Shown: in pieces, positions 1 through 5,626 of the stretch
Layout of the letters: every line of letters begins with the position of its first letter
Numbering within the stretch: position 1 is the stretch's first letter
Assembly: GCA_002384725.1 (NCBI GenBank)
Contig: DGBF01000120.1
Span: 587 to 6,212 of the forward strand
Direction: 5' to 3'
Source of the DNA: Flavobacteriales bacterium UBA4011
Lineage (GTDB): Bacteria > Bacteroidota > Bacteroidia > Flavobacteriales_D > Crocinitomicaceae
Length of the DNA stretch: 5,626 bases
The notes under the pieces: model-generated
The model's database searches: none
Seen by the model: only the letters and a program-made list of their open reading frames with translations
What the model was told of the DNA's origin: nothing
Position numbers and translations under genes: made by a program

Positions 1-233
1 TCTTCAAAACCATATAGGTTATCAGGTGTATTTATTCCCAGCTCTTTTGTGGGAAGGAAATAATCTGCTTTCACTCCAGTTGCTGACGCCCATCCTTCAC
101 ATTGACTGATGGAACCCATTCTTTTAACTCGCCCAACGGACTGTTCGAAACTTCCGTTATCGACTAAATTATCTTGAGCAAACAATCCTCCTGTTAAGAA
201 AAGAGCACATGCTATTGCTGTTATATTCTTCAT
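1..233 (-). CDS. Exported envelope protein, probably OmpA family (N-terminal fragment)
   Basis: The first 77 codons of a gene that continues past the left edge. The protein begins with a classic signal peptide: MKN, then a hydrophobic stretch (ITAIACALFLTGGLFA), with probable signal peptidase I cleavage after Ala19, just before QDN. The mature start, DNLVDNGSFE, followed by a Gly/Trp-containing segment (CEGWASATGVKADYF, about residues 45-59) and a TPDNLYG motif (69-75), resembles the N-terminal domain of many Bacteroidota outer-membrane proteins that end in a peptidoglycan-binding OmpA domain. That C-terminal domain lies outside the window, so the family call rests on recall of this N-terminal pattern. 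The ATG lies 7 nt after the hemE stop codon, in an A-rich stretch with no Shine-Dalgarno site and no -7 promoter box that I can see, so co-transcription with hemE is likely. Export is well supported. OmpA membership is inferred; another secreted carbohydrate-binding-like protein is the alternative. Confidence 0.7.
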   Translation of the reverse strand, partial: MKNITAIACALFLTGGLFAQDNLVDNGSFEQSVGRVKRMGSISQCEGWASATGVKADYFLPTKELGINTPDNLYGFE

Positions 234-240
234 TTTTATT

Positions 241-1275
241 TTATTTAAATTCATAGTTTTTCACTGTATTAATAAATGTCTTCACCTTGTTGGGATCAAT
301 ATCAGGATAAACTCCATGCCCTAAATTAACAATATGTCGCTTACTAGTAAAAGAATCGAGCATTTTATTTGTTGCCGCTTCTATCTCAGAATGACTACCA
401 TACAATGCACAAGGGTCTAAATTACCTTGTAAAGTACGCGTCTCTCCTACTAATTTTCTCACTTGAGCAACATCCATGTTCCAGTCTAATCCAATTGTAT
501 TACAGTTCAATTTTGTAACCTCTGGAAGGGACATTACTGCTCCTTTCGAGAAAATAGTCAGCGGGACCTCGTTTAGTGCGTTTGAGATTTTATCCAAATA
601 TTTCAATCCAAATTCAGCATATTGCTCTATTCCCAGAATTCCGGCCCAAGAATCAAACACTTGCAACATGTGTGCGCCTGCTTTGACTTGTGCTTTTAAG
701 TACTGAATTGTCACGTTCGTTATCCTAGTAAGCAACTCGTGTGCCAAAGTTGGATTTTGGTACAACATTTTTCGTGATTCACTAAAAGTTTTAGAGCCTT
801 GACCTTCTATCATATAGCAAAAAATAGTCCACGGGGCACCTGCAAAACCAATCAATGGCACTCGTCCGTCCAATTCTTGATTCGTTAATTTGATCGCTTC
901 CAAAACATATCCCAATCGGTCTTCCACATCAAAGTCAAATTCGACATATTTGAGATCTTCTTCGCTTTTTATAGTCTTTTCGAAATACGGTCCTTTGGCT
1001 TCCACCATTTCATACGTCAATCCCATCGCTTCTGGAACGACAAGAATGTCACTAAAAATTATAGCCGCATCCACACCCAATAAATCAACAGGCTGAACAG
1101 TAACCTCTGCTGCTCTTGCTGGTGTTTCGACCAATTCCTTGAACCCTGATAAACTTGCTCTTACGGCTCTATATTCGGGTAATATCCTTCCCGCTTGACG
1201 CATTAACCAAACTGGGTATCTTTCGATATCTTCTCCTCGTGCGGCGCGCAGCACCAAATCATTCTTTAATTCCAT
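241..1275 (-). CDS. hemE: Uroporphyrinogen decarboxylase (HemE)
   Basis: HemE is a cytoplasmic enzyme that removes four carboxyl groups from uroporphyrinogen III to give coproporphyrinogen III in haem synthesis. The 344-residue length is normal for the family. Signature 1 is present at 21-36 ([16 protein letters not shown]), with substrate-binding Arg26 and Arg30. The essential aspartate is Asp76 in [10 protein letters not shown]. Signature 2 runs from about 142 ([20 protein letters not shown]), with the active-site Tyr154. Ser209 lies in VFDSWAG, QGNLDP at 283-288, and the conserved His320 in NLGHG. All expected catalytic residues are therefore intact. The ending [13 protein letters not shown] is the form I associate with Bacteroidota. 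The start is bounded: the first in-frame codon with no Met alternative before it leads back to a TAA that is also the ung stop. A -7 box sits 5 nt upstream. It follows ung by 30 bp and precedes the envelope gene by 7 bp. Confidence 0.97.
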   Translation of the reverse strand: MELKNDLVLRAARGEDIERYPVWLMRQAGRILPEYRAVRASLSGFKELVETPARAAEVTVQPVDLLGVDAAIIFSDILVVPEAMGLTYEMVEAKGPYFEKTIKSEEDLKYVEFDFDVEDRLGYVLEAIKLTNQELDGRVPLIGFAGAPWTIFCYMIEGQGSKTFSESRKMLYQNPTLAHELLTRITNVTIQYLKAQVKAGAHMLQVFDSWAGILGIEQYAEFGLKYLDKISNALNEVPLTIFSKGAVMSLPEVTKLNCNTIGLDWNMDVAQVRKLVGETRTLQGNLDPCALYGSHSEIEAATNKMLDSFTSKRHIVNLGHGVYPDIDPNKVKTFINTVKNYEFK

Positions 1276-1280
1276 TGCTG

Positions 1281-1288
1281 CAAATATA
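1281..1288 (-). promoter_or_regulatory. Bacteroidota-type -7 box for hemE
   Basis: On the minus strand this reads TATATTTG, a perfect match to the TAnnTTTG -7 element of the Bacteroidota primary sigma factor. Only 5 nt (CAGCA) separate it from the hemE ATG, so the transcript would start at or within a few nucleotides of the start codon. No TTG -33 element lies at the usual 17-23 nt spacing; the nearest TTGs are 13 and 27 nt away. Confidence 0.6.
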
Positions 1289-1296
1289 CTATATCC

Positions 1297-1318
1297 TTGG
1301 GCAATTTAGGTTTGCCAA
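1297..1318 (-). other. Bulged inverted repeat spanning the ung stop codon
   Basis: On the minus strand TTGGCAA and TTGCCCAA can pair in a 7-bp stem with one bulged C around a 7-nt loop that contains the ung TAA. No run of T follows on this strand, so it is a poor intrinsic terminator. It could weaken read-through from ung into hemE, or be chance. It lies just upstream of the hemE -7 box. Confidence 0.25.
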
Positions 1319-1986
1319 TCAATCGTTTTTTTATGATTTTTCAGCATATATTCATTACAGAGCTGGAAGTGATTACATCCATTAAATCCAAGATAAACCG
1401 ATAAAGGACTTGGGTGACTTGACGTAAGAATTAAATGATCTTTTATATCAATGCTTTCAATGTATTTCTTGGCCTGATTTCCCCAAAACATACCGACGAG
1501 GTTTTTTTTCTTTTCAAAAAGTTCAGAAAGAAATAGTGAGGTCAACTCTTCCCACCCTCTATTTTGATGTGCATTGGCAATACCTTTTTTGGTCGAAAGA
1601 CAAGTATTCATCAATAAAACACCCTGTTTTGCCCAAGCGTTCAAATTCCCTGTTAAGGGAAAGTCGTACTCGGGAATAGAACGTTTTAATTCTTTAAAAA
1701 TATTCAATAAGCTTTTAGGGAAAGGTTGCACAAAATCTTCAGTGGAAAAAGCCAATCCGTTTGCGCAGCCAGCCGTCGGGTATGGATCTTGTCCAAGGAT
1801 GACCACCTTAACATCATTAAAATCAATCAATTCGAAAGCTTTGAATAAATTCCTTGTATCAGGCGTAAAGTTTCCTTCTTTAAGAATGGATGTGATTTTG
1901 TATTCCCAGACGCTTATTTCTGCATCTGACCAATTGCTTTCAACAAGCTTTCGCCAAGTCTTCGGTATGGATTGTATAATTTGCAT
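1306..1986 (-). CDS. ung: Uracil-DNA glycosylase, family 1 (Ung)
   Basis: Ung removes uracil from DNA to start base-excision repair. The 226-residue length fits family 1. Motif A at 65-70 is GQDPYP, with the catalytic water-activating Asp67 and with Tyr69, which excludes thymine; GLAFS (77-81) supplies the stacking Phe80. LLMN (124-127) supplies the uracil-reading Asn127. HQNRGWEELT (140-149) matches the usual H-x-N-x-GWE segment. FWGNQAKK (167-174) corresponds to LLWGxxAxxK. HPSPLS (191-196), with catalytic His191, is the DNA-intercalation loop, followed by GFNGCNHF. The oddity is Pro70 where most family members have His (GQDPYH); I recall the same GQDPYP form in mycobacterial Ung, so activity is still expected. 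The start is fixed by an in-frame TGA 9 nt upstream. A perfect -7 box lies 14 nt before the ATG. It is divergent from the lipoprotein gene and 30 bp upstream of hemE. Confidence 0.95.
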   Translation of the reverse strand: MQIIQSIPKTWRKLVESNWSDAEISVWEYKITSILKEGNFTPDTRNLFKAFELIDFNDVKVVILGQDPYPTAGCANGLAFSTEDFVQPFPKSLLNIFKELKRSIPEYDFPLTGNLNAWAKQGVLLMNTCLSTKKGIANAHQNRGWEELTSLFLSELFEKKKNLVGMFWGNQAKKYIESIDIKDHLILTSSHPSPLSVYLGFNGCNHFQLCNEYMLKNHKKTIDWQT

Positions 1987-2000
1987 AAAAATTCACTACT

Positions 2001-2008
2001 CAAATCTA
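2001..2008 (-). promoter_or_regulatory. Bacteroidota-type -7 box for ung
   Basis: The minus strand reads TAGATTTG, a perfect TAnnTTTG match, 14 nt before the ung ATG. This allows a short leader of roughly 10 nt. I see no TTG at the -33 position. The upstream part of this promoter overlaps the -7 box of the divergent lipoprotein gene. Confidence 0.55.
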
Positions 2009-2028
2009 AGCATTTCGAATCGCATAAC

Positions 2029-2036
2029 TATCTTTG
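2029..2036 (+). promoter_or_regulatory. Bacteroidota-type -7 box for the lipoprotein gene
   Basis: TATCTTTG is a perfect TAnnTTTG match, with only AAGC between it and the ATG at 2041. The predicted transcription start therefore falls at or next to the start codon. No clear -33 TTG is seen at 17-23 nt spacing. If translation began at the second Met (2047) instead, the leader would still be very short. Confidence 0.6.
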
Positions 2037-2040
2037 AAGC

Positions 2041-2808
2041 ATGAAAATGAAACACCTATATTTTGTTCTGTATATTGGATTAATATCTTGCGGGGAGGAC
2101 AAACCGGCCGTTGAAACTGAGAAGACAGAGCCTAATGAGCAATTGTCGATGGAAGAGCTCATTGACCGAAAGGTAAAAGCTGAATTGAGTATTCCTGGGA
2201 CTGAGAATTACACCATGAGCATTCACAAAGCTCAACTTAACGATGACGAATTCGAGGATGCAATTATAGTCGTTAATCGAAAAGAACATACTTTACAATC
2301 CGCAATAGATAAGAATAACGTGGCATACCAAGAAGAAGTCGGGTATTTCGGAAATTACAATTTCTTGTTTTATTACGACGGCATGACACACACTGTTACC
2401 CGAAAAATTGCCGTACCATCTAATGGGTTAATTCCGCTTAAAGTTGAATTCGCGAATATTTTAACGGAAGGTTACAAAGATTTCACCCTAGATGTTCGCA
2501 TACGTGAAGCGCGTTACCGAAACTTCTATACAGTTCGTAAAGGTGTACCAGCGCTCATTTTTCAATGCGAAATACACAATGTGGATGACGTAAATAATTT
2601 CAACGTAAATCATGTTAAATATGACGTTGGCTCACACAGTCTTTCAAAAGATATTGTGATTTATAACGCAAAGGTAAAATTCACCATTCCAAAAGACTTA
2701 AGTTCAGATTTTGAAATTGAAACAGAACCGAAAGGTGAAGAGAAATTTCGCTTCTTCTATTATCCAGCGCAGCAGAAATATTTTATCAAAAAGGATCAGA
2801 TTCAGTAA
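2041..2808 (+). CDS. Putative lipoprotein of unknown function
   Basis: I do not recognise a named family for this 255-residue protein. The N-terminus MKMKHLYFVLYIGLISC is a lipoprotein signal peptide: two lysines, a hydrophobic core and a lipobox LISC, with Cys17 as the acylated residue. The mature protein starts CGEDK and continues into a polar, Glu-rich linker (about 18-40). Acidic residues just after the cysteine resemble surface-export signals known in Bacteroidota lipoproteins, so surface exposure is possible but not shown. Residues 64-77 (AQLNDDEFEDAIIV) look like a degenerate DxNxDxxxD calcium-loop or FG-GAP-like segment. The rest (about 100-250) alternates hydrophobic and polar residues and is rich in Tyr/Phe, suggesting a beta-rich fold. 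The start is bounded by a TGA 6 nt upstream; a second ATG at 2047 is equally plausible. It is divergent from ung, and its last 23 bp overlap the end of the glycosyltransferase gene on the other strand. Confidence 0.85.
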   Translation: MKMKHLYFVLYIGLISCGEDKPAVETEKTEPNEQLSMEELIDRKVKAELSIPGTENYTMSIHKAQLNDDEFEDAIIVVNRKEHTLQSAIDKNNVAYQEEVGYFGNYNFLFYYDGMTHTVTRKIAVPSNGLIPLKVEFANILTEGYKDFTLDVRIREARYRNFYTVRKGVPALIFQCEIHNVDDVNNFNVNHVKYDVGSHSLSKDIVIYNAKVKFTIPKDLSSDFEIETEPKGEEKFRFFYYPAQQKYFIKKDQIQ

Positions 2809-4315
2809 ACTGACTGTTTCTGTAGATTTTAATTCCCTTGTAAACTCCTAGAAAAGGAAAGTCATTAGAATCGAAACCTTCAAAACCAGGCATTACCATT
2901 ACATACTCCATGGTTTTTTGACGATTGATTAGCATTTTTTCTTTTAATCCACTTATGGATGGTTTGGCGATCCAGCCCGACCTGCTCATCCAATAGAACG
3001 CCCCGTTGTAATTCTCCTCACCTATTAAGGCAAATTTTGCATTTTTCGGGATCTTCATCTTATCGAGATACGCATCAATTCCAACCAAACTTGATACATT
3101 CTTCTCATGTACTTCCGAAACGGATGTATACCTCTCCTTCAGCTTGAAAGATGCGTAATGGAAGCTTAATCCAACGAATAGAAAAACGAGAATTTTTGGA
3201 ATAAAATGATTCGAATAAGGATTGAATTTCACCATCAGTTTCTGAATTGAGAAAAGCGTCCAAAGAAATAGAAATGGTGCCACATTCAACATATAATAGT
3301 CATGATCCAGAAATTGGTTAAAAAACAGCAATATGTAGGCTGAGGTGCCGATACTAAGCACAAAAAGAAGAATACTGAAGAACGATAATTGTCTGATTCG
3401 GATAAATAAACCTAATAAAATAAGGACCAATAAAACATGAAAAGTGGTTTGATAATAATAGGCCGAGAACCAATCGTGTCGAACAGCTAGCCAAATACGG
3501 CCAATTTTAGCAGAATTCAATTCCCAAATGGGCAGAATACGTGTTAGGAACACATTGCTATTGTTCACCTCGTTGTACCATTGGGCATAGATATACCAGG
3601 AAGAAACGATGAGTACAACAAGGGTTAATCCCAAGAATCGTCTTGCATTATTTTTTAATGCTAGTTTAAAACTCTTGATGGATTTCCAATCGTCTAAAAA
3701 CAGAGCGGAAACGAGTGCTATGGTATGAATTAAGAAAGTCACTTTTAATAATCCTGCGAAAGAAAATAGAATCATTGCTTTTTTCAAATCTATCTTCTCC
3801 CCTTTCAAATGGTTTTTTAAACCAAAATAATAGGCCGACAAAGTCAGACCAAGTGCCGAAGCATCGGGTAAGAAATTGACGGAATAATATAGAATTACAG
3901 TAGAACTAAGGAGTAAAAGAGTCAACCCTATGGCATAGAAGACGTCTTTGAGCAAAAGTTTGGATAACTTAAAAAGATGATAAAACCCAATTATGGAAAT
4001 ACTGAAAGTGATAGCTCGCAAAACAACATGTTTGAAACCAAAAAAATCATCCAATATGGCAGTTAAATAATACAAAACAGGGAATTCACCAGCTGTTTTA
4101 CCGTCAGAATCGCCTAAAAACCAACCTCCAGGTTCGAAGAAATTAAAGCTGTTATTCTGATAAAAATCGACAAAGGCAAGACTGTCTGTTTGTCTCACAT
4201 AATGCAAACCAATGGGTTGAAGAAAAAGATAAACTTGAAAACCCAGGAGAAAAAAAATCAGAAATAACAAAAAGAGAAAAACCTTTCCTGAATTATTTTC
4301 TAACCATTGAATCAT
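2786..4315 (-). CDS. GT39/PMT_2-type membrane glycosyltransferase (GT-C fold)
   Basis: A 509-residue multi-pass inner-membrane protein, probably moving a sugar from a polyprenyl-phosphate donor to a lipid, glycan or protein on the periplasmic side. Hydrophobic segments fall at about 11-33, 98-118, 125-147, 178-207, 227-246, 291-307, 311-332, 343-359 and 371-388. Between the first two is a loop with VRQTDS (40-45), whose Asp44 fits the catalytic acidic residue of GT-C enzymes, and then AGEFPVLYYLTAIL (75-88), the AGEFP motif typical of PMT_2 proteins. HDYYMLNVAPF (338-348) matches a late HDYY motif common in this family. Residues 390-509 form a non-membrane C-terminal domain. Donor and acceptor cannot be told from sequence. 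The start is bounded by an in-frame TAA 9 nt upstream. The gene follows the PLP enzyme by 29 bp with no good promoter box, so they are probably co-transcribed. Its last 23 bp overlap the convergent lipoprotein gene. Confidence 0.82.
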   Translation of the reverse strand: MIQWLENNSGKVFLFLLFLIFFLLGFQVYLFLQPIGLHYVRQTDSLAFVDFYQNNSFNFFEPGGWFLGDSDGKTAGEFPVLYYLTAILDDFFGFKHVVLRAITFSISIIGFYHLFKLSKLLLKDVFYAIGLTLLLLSSTVILYYSVNFLPDASALGLTLSAYYFGLKNHLKGEKIDLKKAMILFSFAGLLKVTFLIHTIALVSALFLDDWKSIKSFKLALKNNARRFLGLTLVVLIVSSWYIYAQWYNEVNNSNVFLTRILPIWELNSAKIGRIWLAVRHDWFSAYYYQTTFHVLLVLILLGLFIRIRQLSFFSILLFVLSIGTSAYILLFFNQFLDHDYYMLNVAPFLFLWTLFSIQKLMVKFNPYSNHFIPKILVFLFVGLSFHYASFKLKERYTSVSEVHEKNVSSLVGIDAYLDKMKIPKNAKFALIGEENYNGAFYWMSRSGWIAKPSISGLKEKMLINRQKTMEYVMVMPGFEGFDSNDFPFLGVYKGIKIYRNSQFTESDPF

Positions 4316-4319
4316 TTGA

Positions 4320-4343
4320 TGAAATTAATTAAACTAAATTTCA
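4320..4343 (-). repeat. AT-rich inverted repeat between the PLP enzyme and glycosyltransferase genes
   Basis: Perfect 7-bp arms TGAAATT and AATTTCA are separated by 10 nt and lie 1 nt beyond the PLP-enzyme stop codon. The stem has a single G-C pair and no T-run follows, so it is too weak to be a convincing terminator. It occupies most of the 29-bp gap and may simply reflect AT-rich sequence. Confidence 0.2.
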
Positions 4344-4344
4344 A

Positions 4345-5598
4345 TTAACTGATTTTCTCCAAGGATTGTTCAATATCCCAAATTAGATCTGCTGGATTTT
4401 CAACACCGATTGAAATACGCACAAGTGCATCTGTAATACCAATTTCATTTCTTTCCTCGGCAGGAATTCCAATGTGGGTCATGCTCGCAGGGTGTTGTGC
4501 AAGACTTTCAGTAGACCCTAAACTAACGGCCAATTTGATCAAATTCAAAGCATTCAAAAATTGAAATGCCTCTTTCTCTCCGCCTTTAACAAACATCGAA
4601 AGCATCGCTCCGGGTGAAGAATACTGTTTTTTATAGGTAGCATAGTTCTCATTGTCTTCTTTAAGCAGGCCCAAGTAGTTCACATGGTCCACTTTAGGAT
4701 GAGTTTCGAGCCATTTCGCCACTTCCATTGCATTACTCGCTTGTTTTTCCATTCTAACTTGAAGAGTTTCTAAGCTTCGAAGCAAAAGCCAACATGTATT
4801 TGGGCTGGCCATATTTCCAAGAAACGTACGCAACACTTTCACCCGCTTCATTGATTCCGCATTTCCAAGCACAGCACCTGCAATTACATCGCTATGTCCG
4901 CCTATATATTTTGTTGCTGAATACATAACCACGTCAGCACCATGCTTCAAAGGCTGTGACCACAAGGGACCCATGTACGTATTGTCAACGGCAAGATGAA
5001 TGTGTTTTTCGGCTGTTGAATAATGATCGGCAATTCTCCGGCACATTTCAATATCTATTAGCTCATTTGTTGGATTGGTTGGTGTTTCGATATACACCAT
5101 GGCAAGTTTATCTCCTTTTCCTGTTGCATCAACAATAGCTTTGATTTCAGCCTCAGATTGTCCAGGATGAAAACAAACTGAATCAATCCCCATTTTCACT
5201 AAAAAAGATTCAATGAAATGATCGGTTCCTCCGTAGATTGGTGTGCTATAGAGTAATAAACTTCCTGGATTAATGAATTCCAACAAAACGGTACTGATAG
5301 CAGACATTCCACTTTCAAATACAGCACAATCGTCGGCTTCATCCCACAAACACAAACGGTTTTCTAGGATTTCAAGGTTTGGGTTGTTGATTCTACTATA
5401 AATCAATCCTAATTCTTCATTTTGCTCCTTATCTCTTAGTCCGTATGCAATTTCAAAAAAGCCTTTCCCCTCTTCTGCTGTCTTAAAAACGAAGGTAGAA
5501 GTCTGAAAAATTGGTGGTTTAATGGCTCCTTCAGATAATTCTGGTTTGTAACCATGTGACATCATTAAACTTTCCGGCTTGAATTTGTGCTTGCTCAT
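4345..5598 (-). CDS. Cystathionine gamma-synthase family PLP-dependent enzyme
   Basis: A cytoplasmic 417-residue enzyme of the Cys/Met-metabolism PLP family (MetB/MetC-like). The PLP-binding lysine is Lys230 in SATKYIGGHSD, with Ser227 near the phosphate; Asp205 in AVDNTY pairs with the cofactor ring nitrogen. YSR (67-69) is the phosphate-binding Tyr/Arg pair reached from the neighbouring subunit, SGMSA (96-100) the glycine-rich phosphate site, and Tyr122 in IYGGT stacks on PLP. SLGSTESLAQHPASMTH (359-375) and VRISIGVE (393-400, Arg394 binding the substrate carboxylate) complete the family signature. YGGT, rather than the YGCT of classical methionine gamma-lyase, favours a synthase or cystathionine-lyase-like activity, but the exact reaction cannot be fixed. 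Compared with the E. coli enzymes, the stretch before YSR (about 44-66, GKGFFEIAYGLRDKEQNEEL) is longer, marking a distinct subgroup. A -7 box lies 16 nt before the ATG. Met12 and Met13 are less likely starts. The glycosyltransferase gene follows by 29 bp. Confidence 0.88.
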   Translation of the reverse strand: MSKHKFKPESLMMSHGYKPELSEGAIKPPIFQTSTFVFKTAEEGKGFFEIAYGLRDKEQNEELGLIYSRINNPNLEILENRLCLWDEADDCAVFESGMSAISTVLLEFINPGSLLLYSTPIYGGTDHFIESFLVKMGIDSVCFHPGQSEAEIKAIVDATGKGDKLAMVYIETPTNPTNELIDIEMCRRIADHYSTAEKHIHLAVDNTYMGPLWSQPLKHGADVVMYSATKYIGGHSDVIAGAVLGNAESMKRVKVLRTFLGNMASPNTCWLLLRSLETLQVRMEKQASNAMEVAKWLETHPKVDHVNYLGLLKEDNENYATYKKQYSSPGAMLSMFVKGGEKEAFQFLNALNLIKLAVSLGSTESLAQHPASMTHIGIPAEERNEIGITDALVRISIGVENPADLIWDIEQSLEKIS

Positions 5599-5614
5599 AT
5601 TCGTAATTTTCTTG

Positions 5615-5622
5615 CAAATCTA
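5615..5622 (-). promoter_or_regulatory. Bacteroidota-type -7 box for the PLP-enzyme gene
   Basis: The minus strand reads TAGATTTG, a perfect TAnnTTTG match, 16 nt before the ATG and identical to the ung box. The -33 region lies beyond the window edge and cannot be judged. This would drive the PLP enzyme and probably the downstream glycosyltransferase. Confidence 0.55.
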
Positions 5623-5626
5623 TTGA

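Noticed and set aside
890..1096. Plus-strand open frames of 60-80 codons opposite hemE (also 476-706 and 1155-1385)
   Set aside because: Each is antisense to conserved hemE (or the hemE/ung junction), Ser/Pro-rich in the way shadow frames are, and shows no start signal or family similarity.
1297..1331. Plus-strand intrinsic terminator (hairpin 1297-1318 followed by a T-run at 1325-1331)
   Set aside because: No plus-strand gene ends here, and the T-run is 6 nt from the stem and belongs to the ung coding sequence on the other strand.
1574..2044. Plus-strand open frame of 156 codons opposite ung
   Set aside because: It lies antisense to a well-supported ung gene, has no recognisable domain, and runs over the divergent promoter region; it is a shadow of the real gene.
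2800..2830. Possible terminator hairpin (AAAC/GTTT arms) at the convergent gene ends
   Set aside because: The stem is only 4 bp, lies partly within coding sequence of both genes, and has no T-run; it is not distinguishable from chance.
1..5626. A defence system, mobile element or secondary-metabolite cluster
   Set aside because: All six genes are housekeeping-like or ordinary envelope genes; no transposase, integrase, nuclease, toxin-antitoxin pair, direct-repeat array or carrier-protein gene is visible.

Overview
This window looks like an ordinary stretch of chromosome from a member of the Bacteroidota, most likely a flavobacterium-like organism of the order Flavobacteriales. Three things suggest this: AT-leaning DNA without clear Shine-Dalgarno sites, perfect matches to the Bacteroidota -7 promoter box (TAnnTTTG) in front of four genes, and protein features typical of the phylum (the [10 protein letters not shown] ending of HemE, a secreted protein starting QDNLVDNGSFE, and a short lipoprotein with an acidic stretch after its cysteine). 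The family-level placement is inference. No mobile element, CRISPR array, tRNA or rRNA is visible.

Layout. Five genes lie on the minus strand and one on the plus strand. Read in the minus direction from the right edge, they are: a PLP-dependent enzyme of the cystathionine gamma-synthase family (4345-5598), then a multi-pass membrane glycosyltransferase of the GT39/PMT_2 type (2786-4315), probably in the same transcript. Next is a plus-strand gene for a lipoprotein of unknown function (2041-2808), whose 3' end overlaps the glycosyltransferase gene tail to tail by 23 bp. After a 54-bp divergent promoter region come ung, uracil-DNA glycosylase (1306-1986), hemE, uroporphyrinogen decarboxylase (241-1275), and the first 77 codons of an exported, probably OmpA-type envelope protein (1-233), which runs off the left edge. 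Every gap between genes is under 60 bp, so no unannotated stretch remains.

How the genes relate. They do not form an obvious single pathway: haem synthesis, base-excision repair, sulfur amino-acid metabolism, glycan transfer and envelope proteins are mixed. Inferred transcription units are ung alone or with read-through, hemE plus the envelope gene (7-bp gap), the lipoprotein gene alone, and the PLP enzyme plus glycosyltransferase (29-bp gap). The points most worth a second look are promoter boxes lying only 4-5 nt before the start codons of hemE and the lipoprotein gene (possible leaderless mRNAs), the interleaved divergent promoters, the tail-to-tail coding overlap, and an Ung motif A reading GQDPYP instead of the usual GQDPYH. 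I see no sign of an undescribed multi-gene system.
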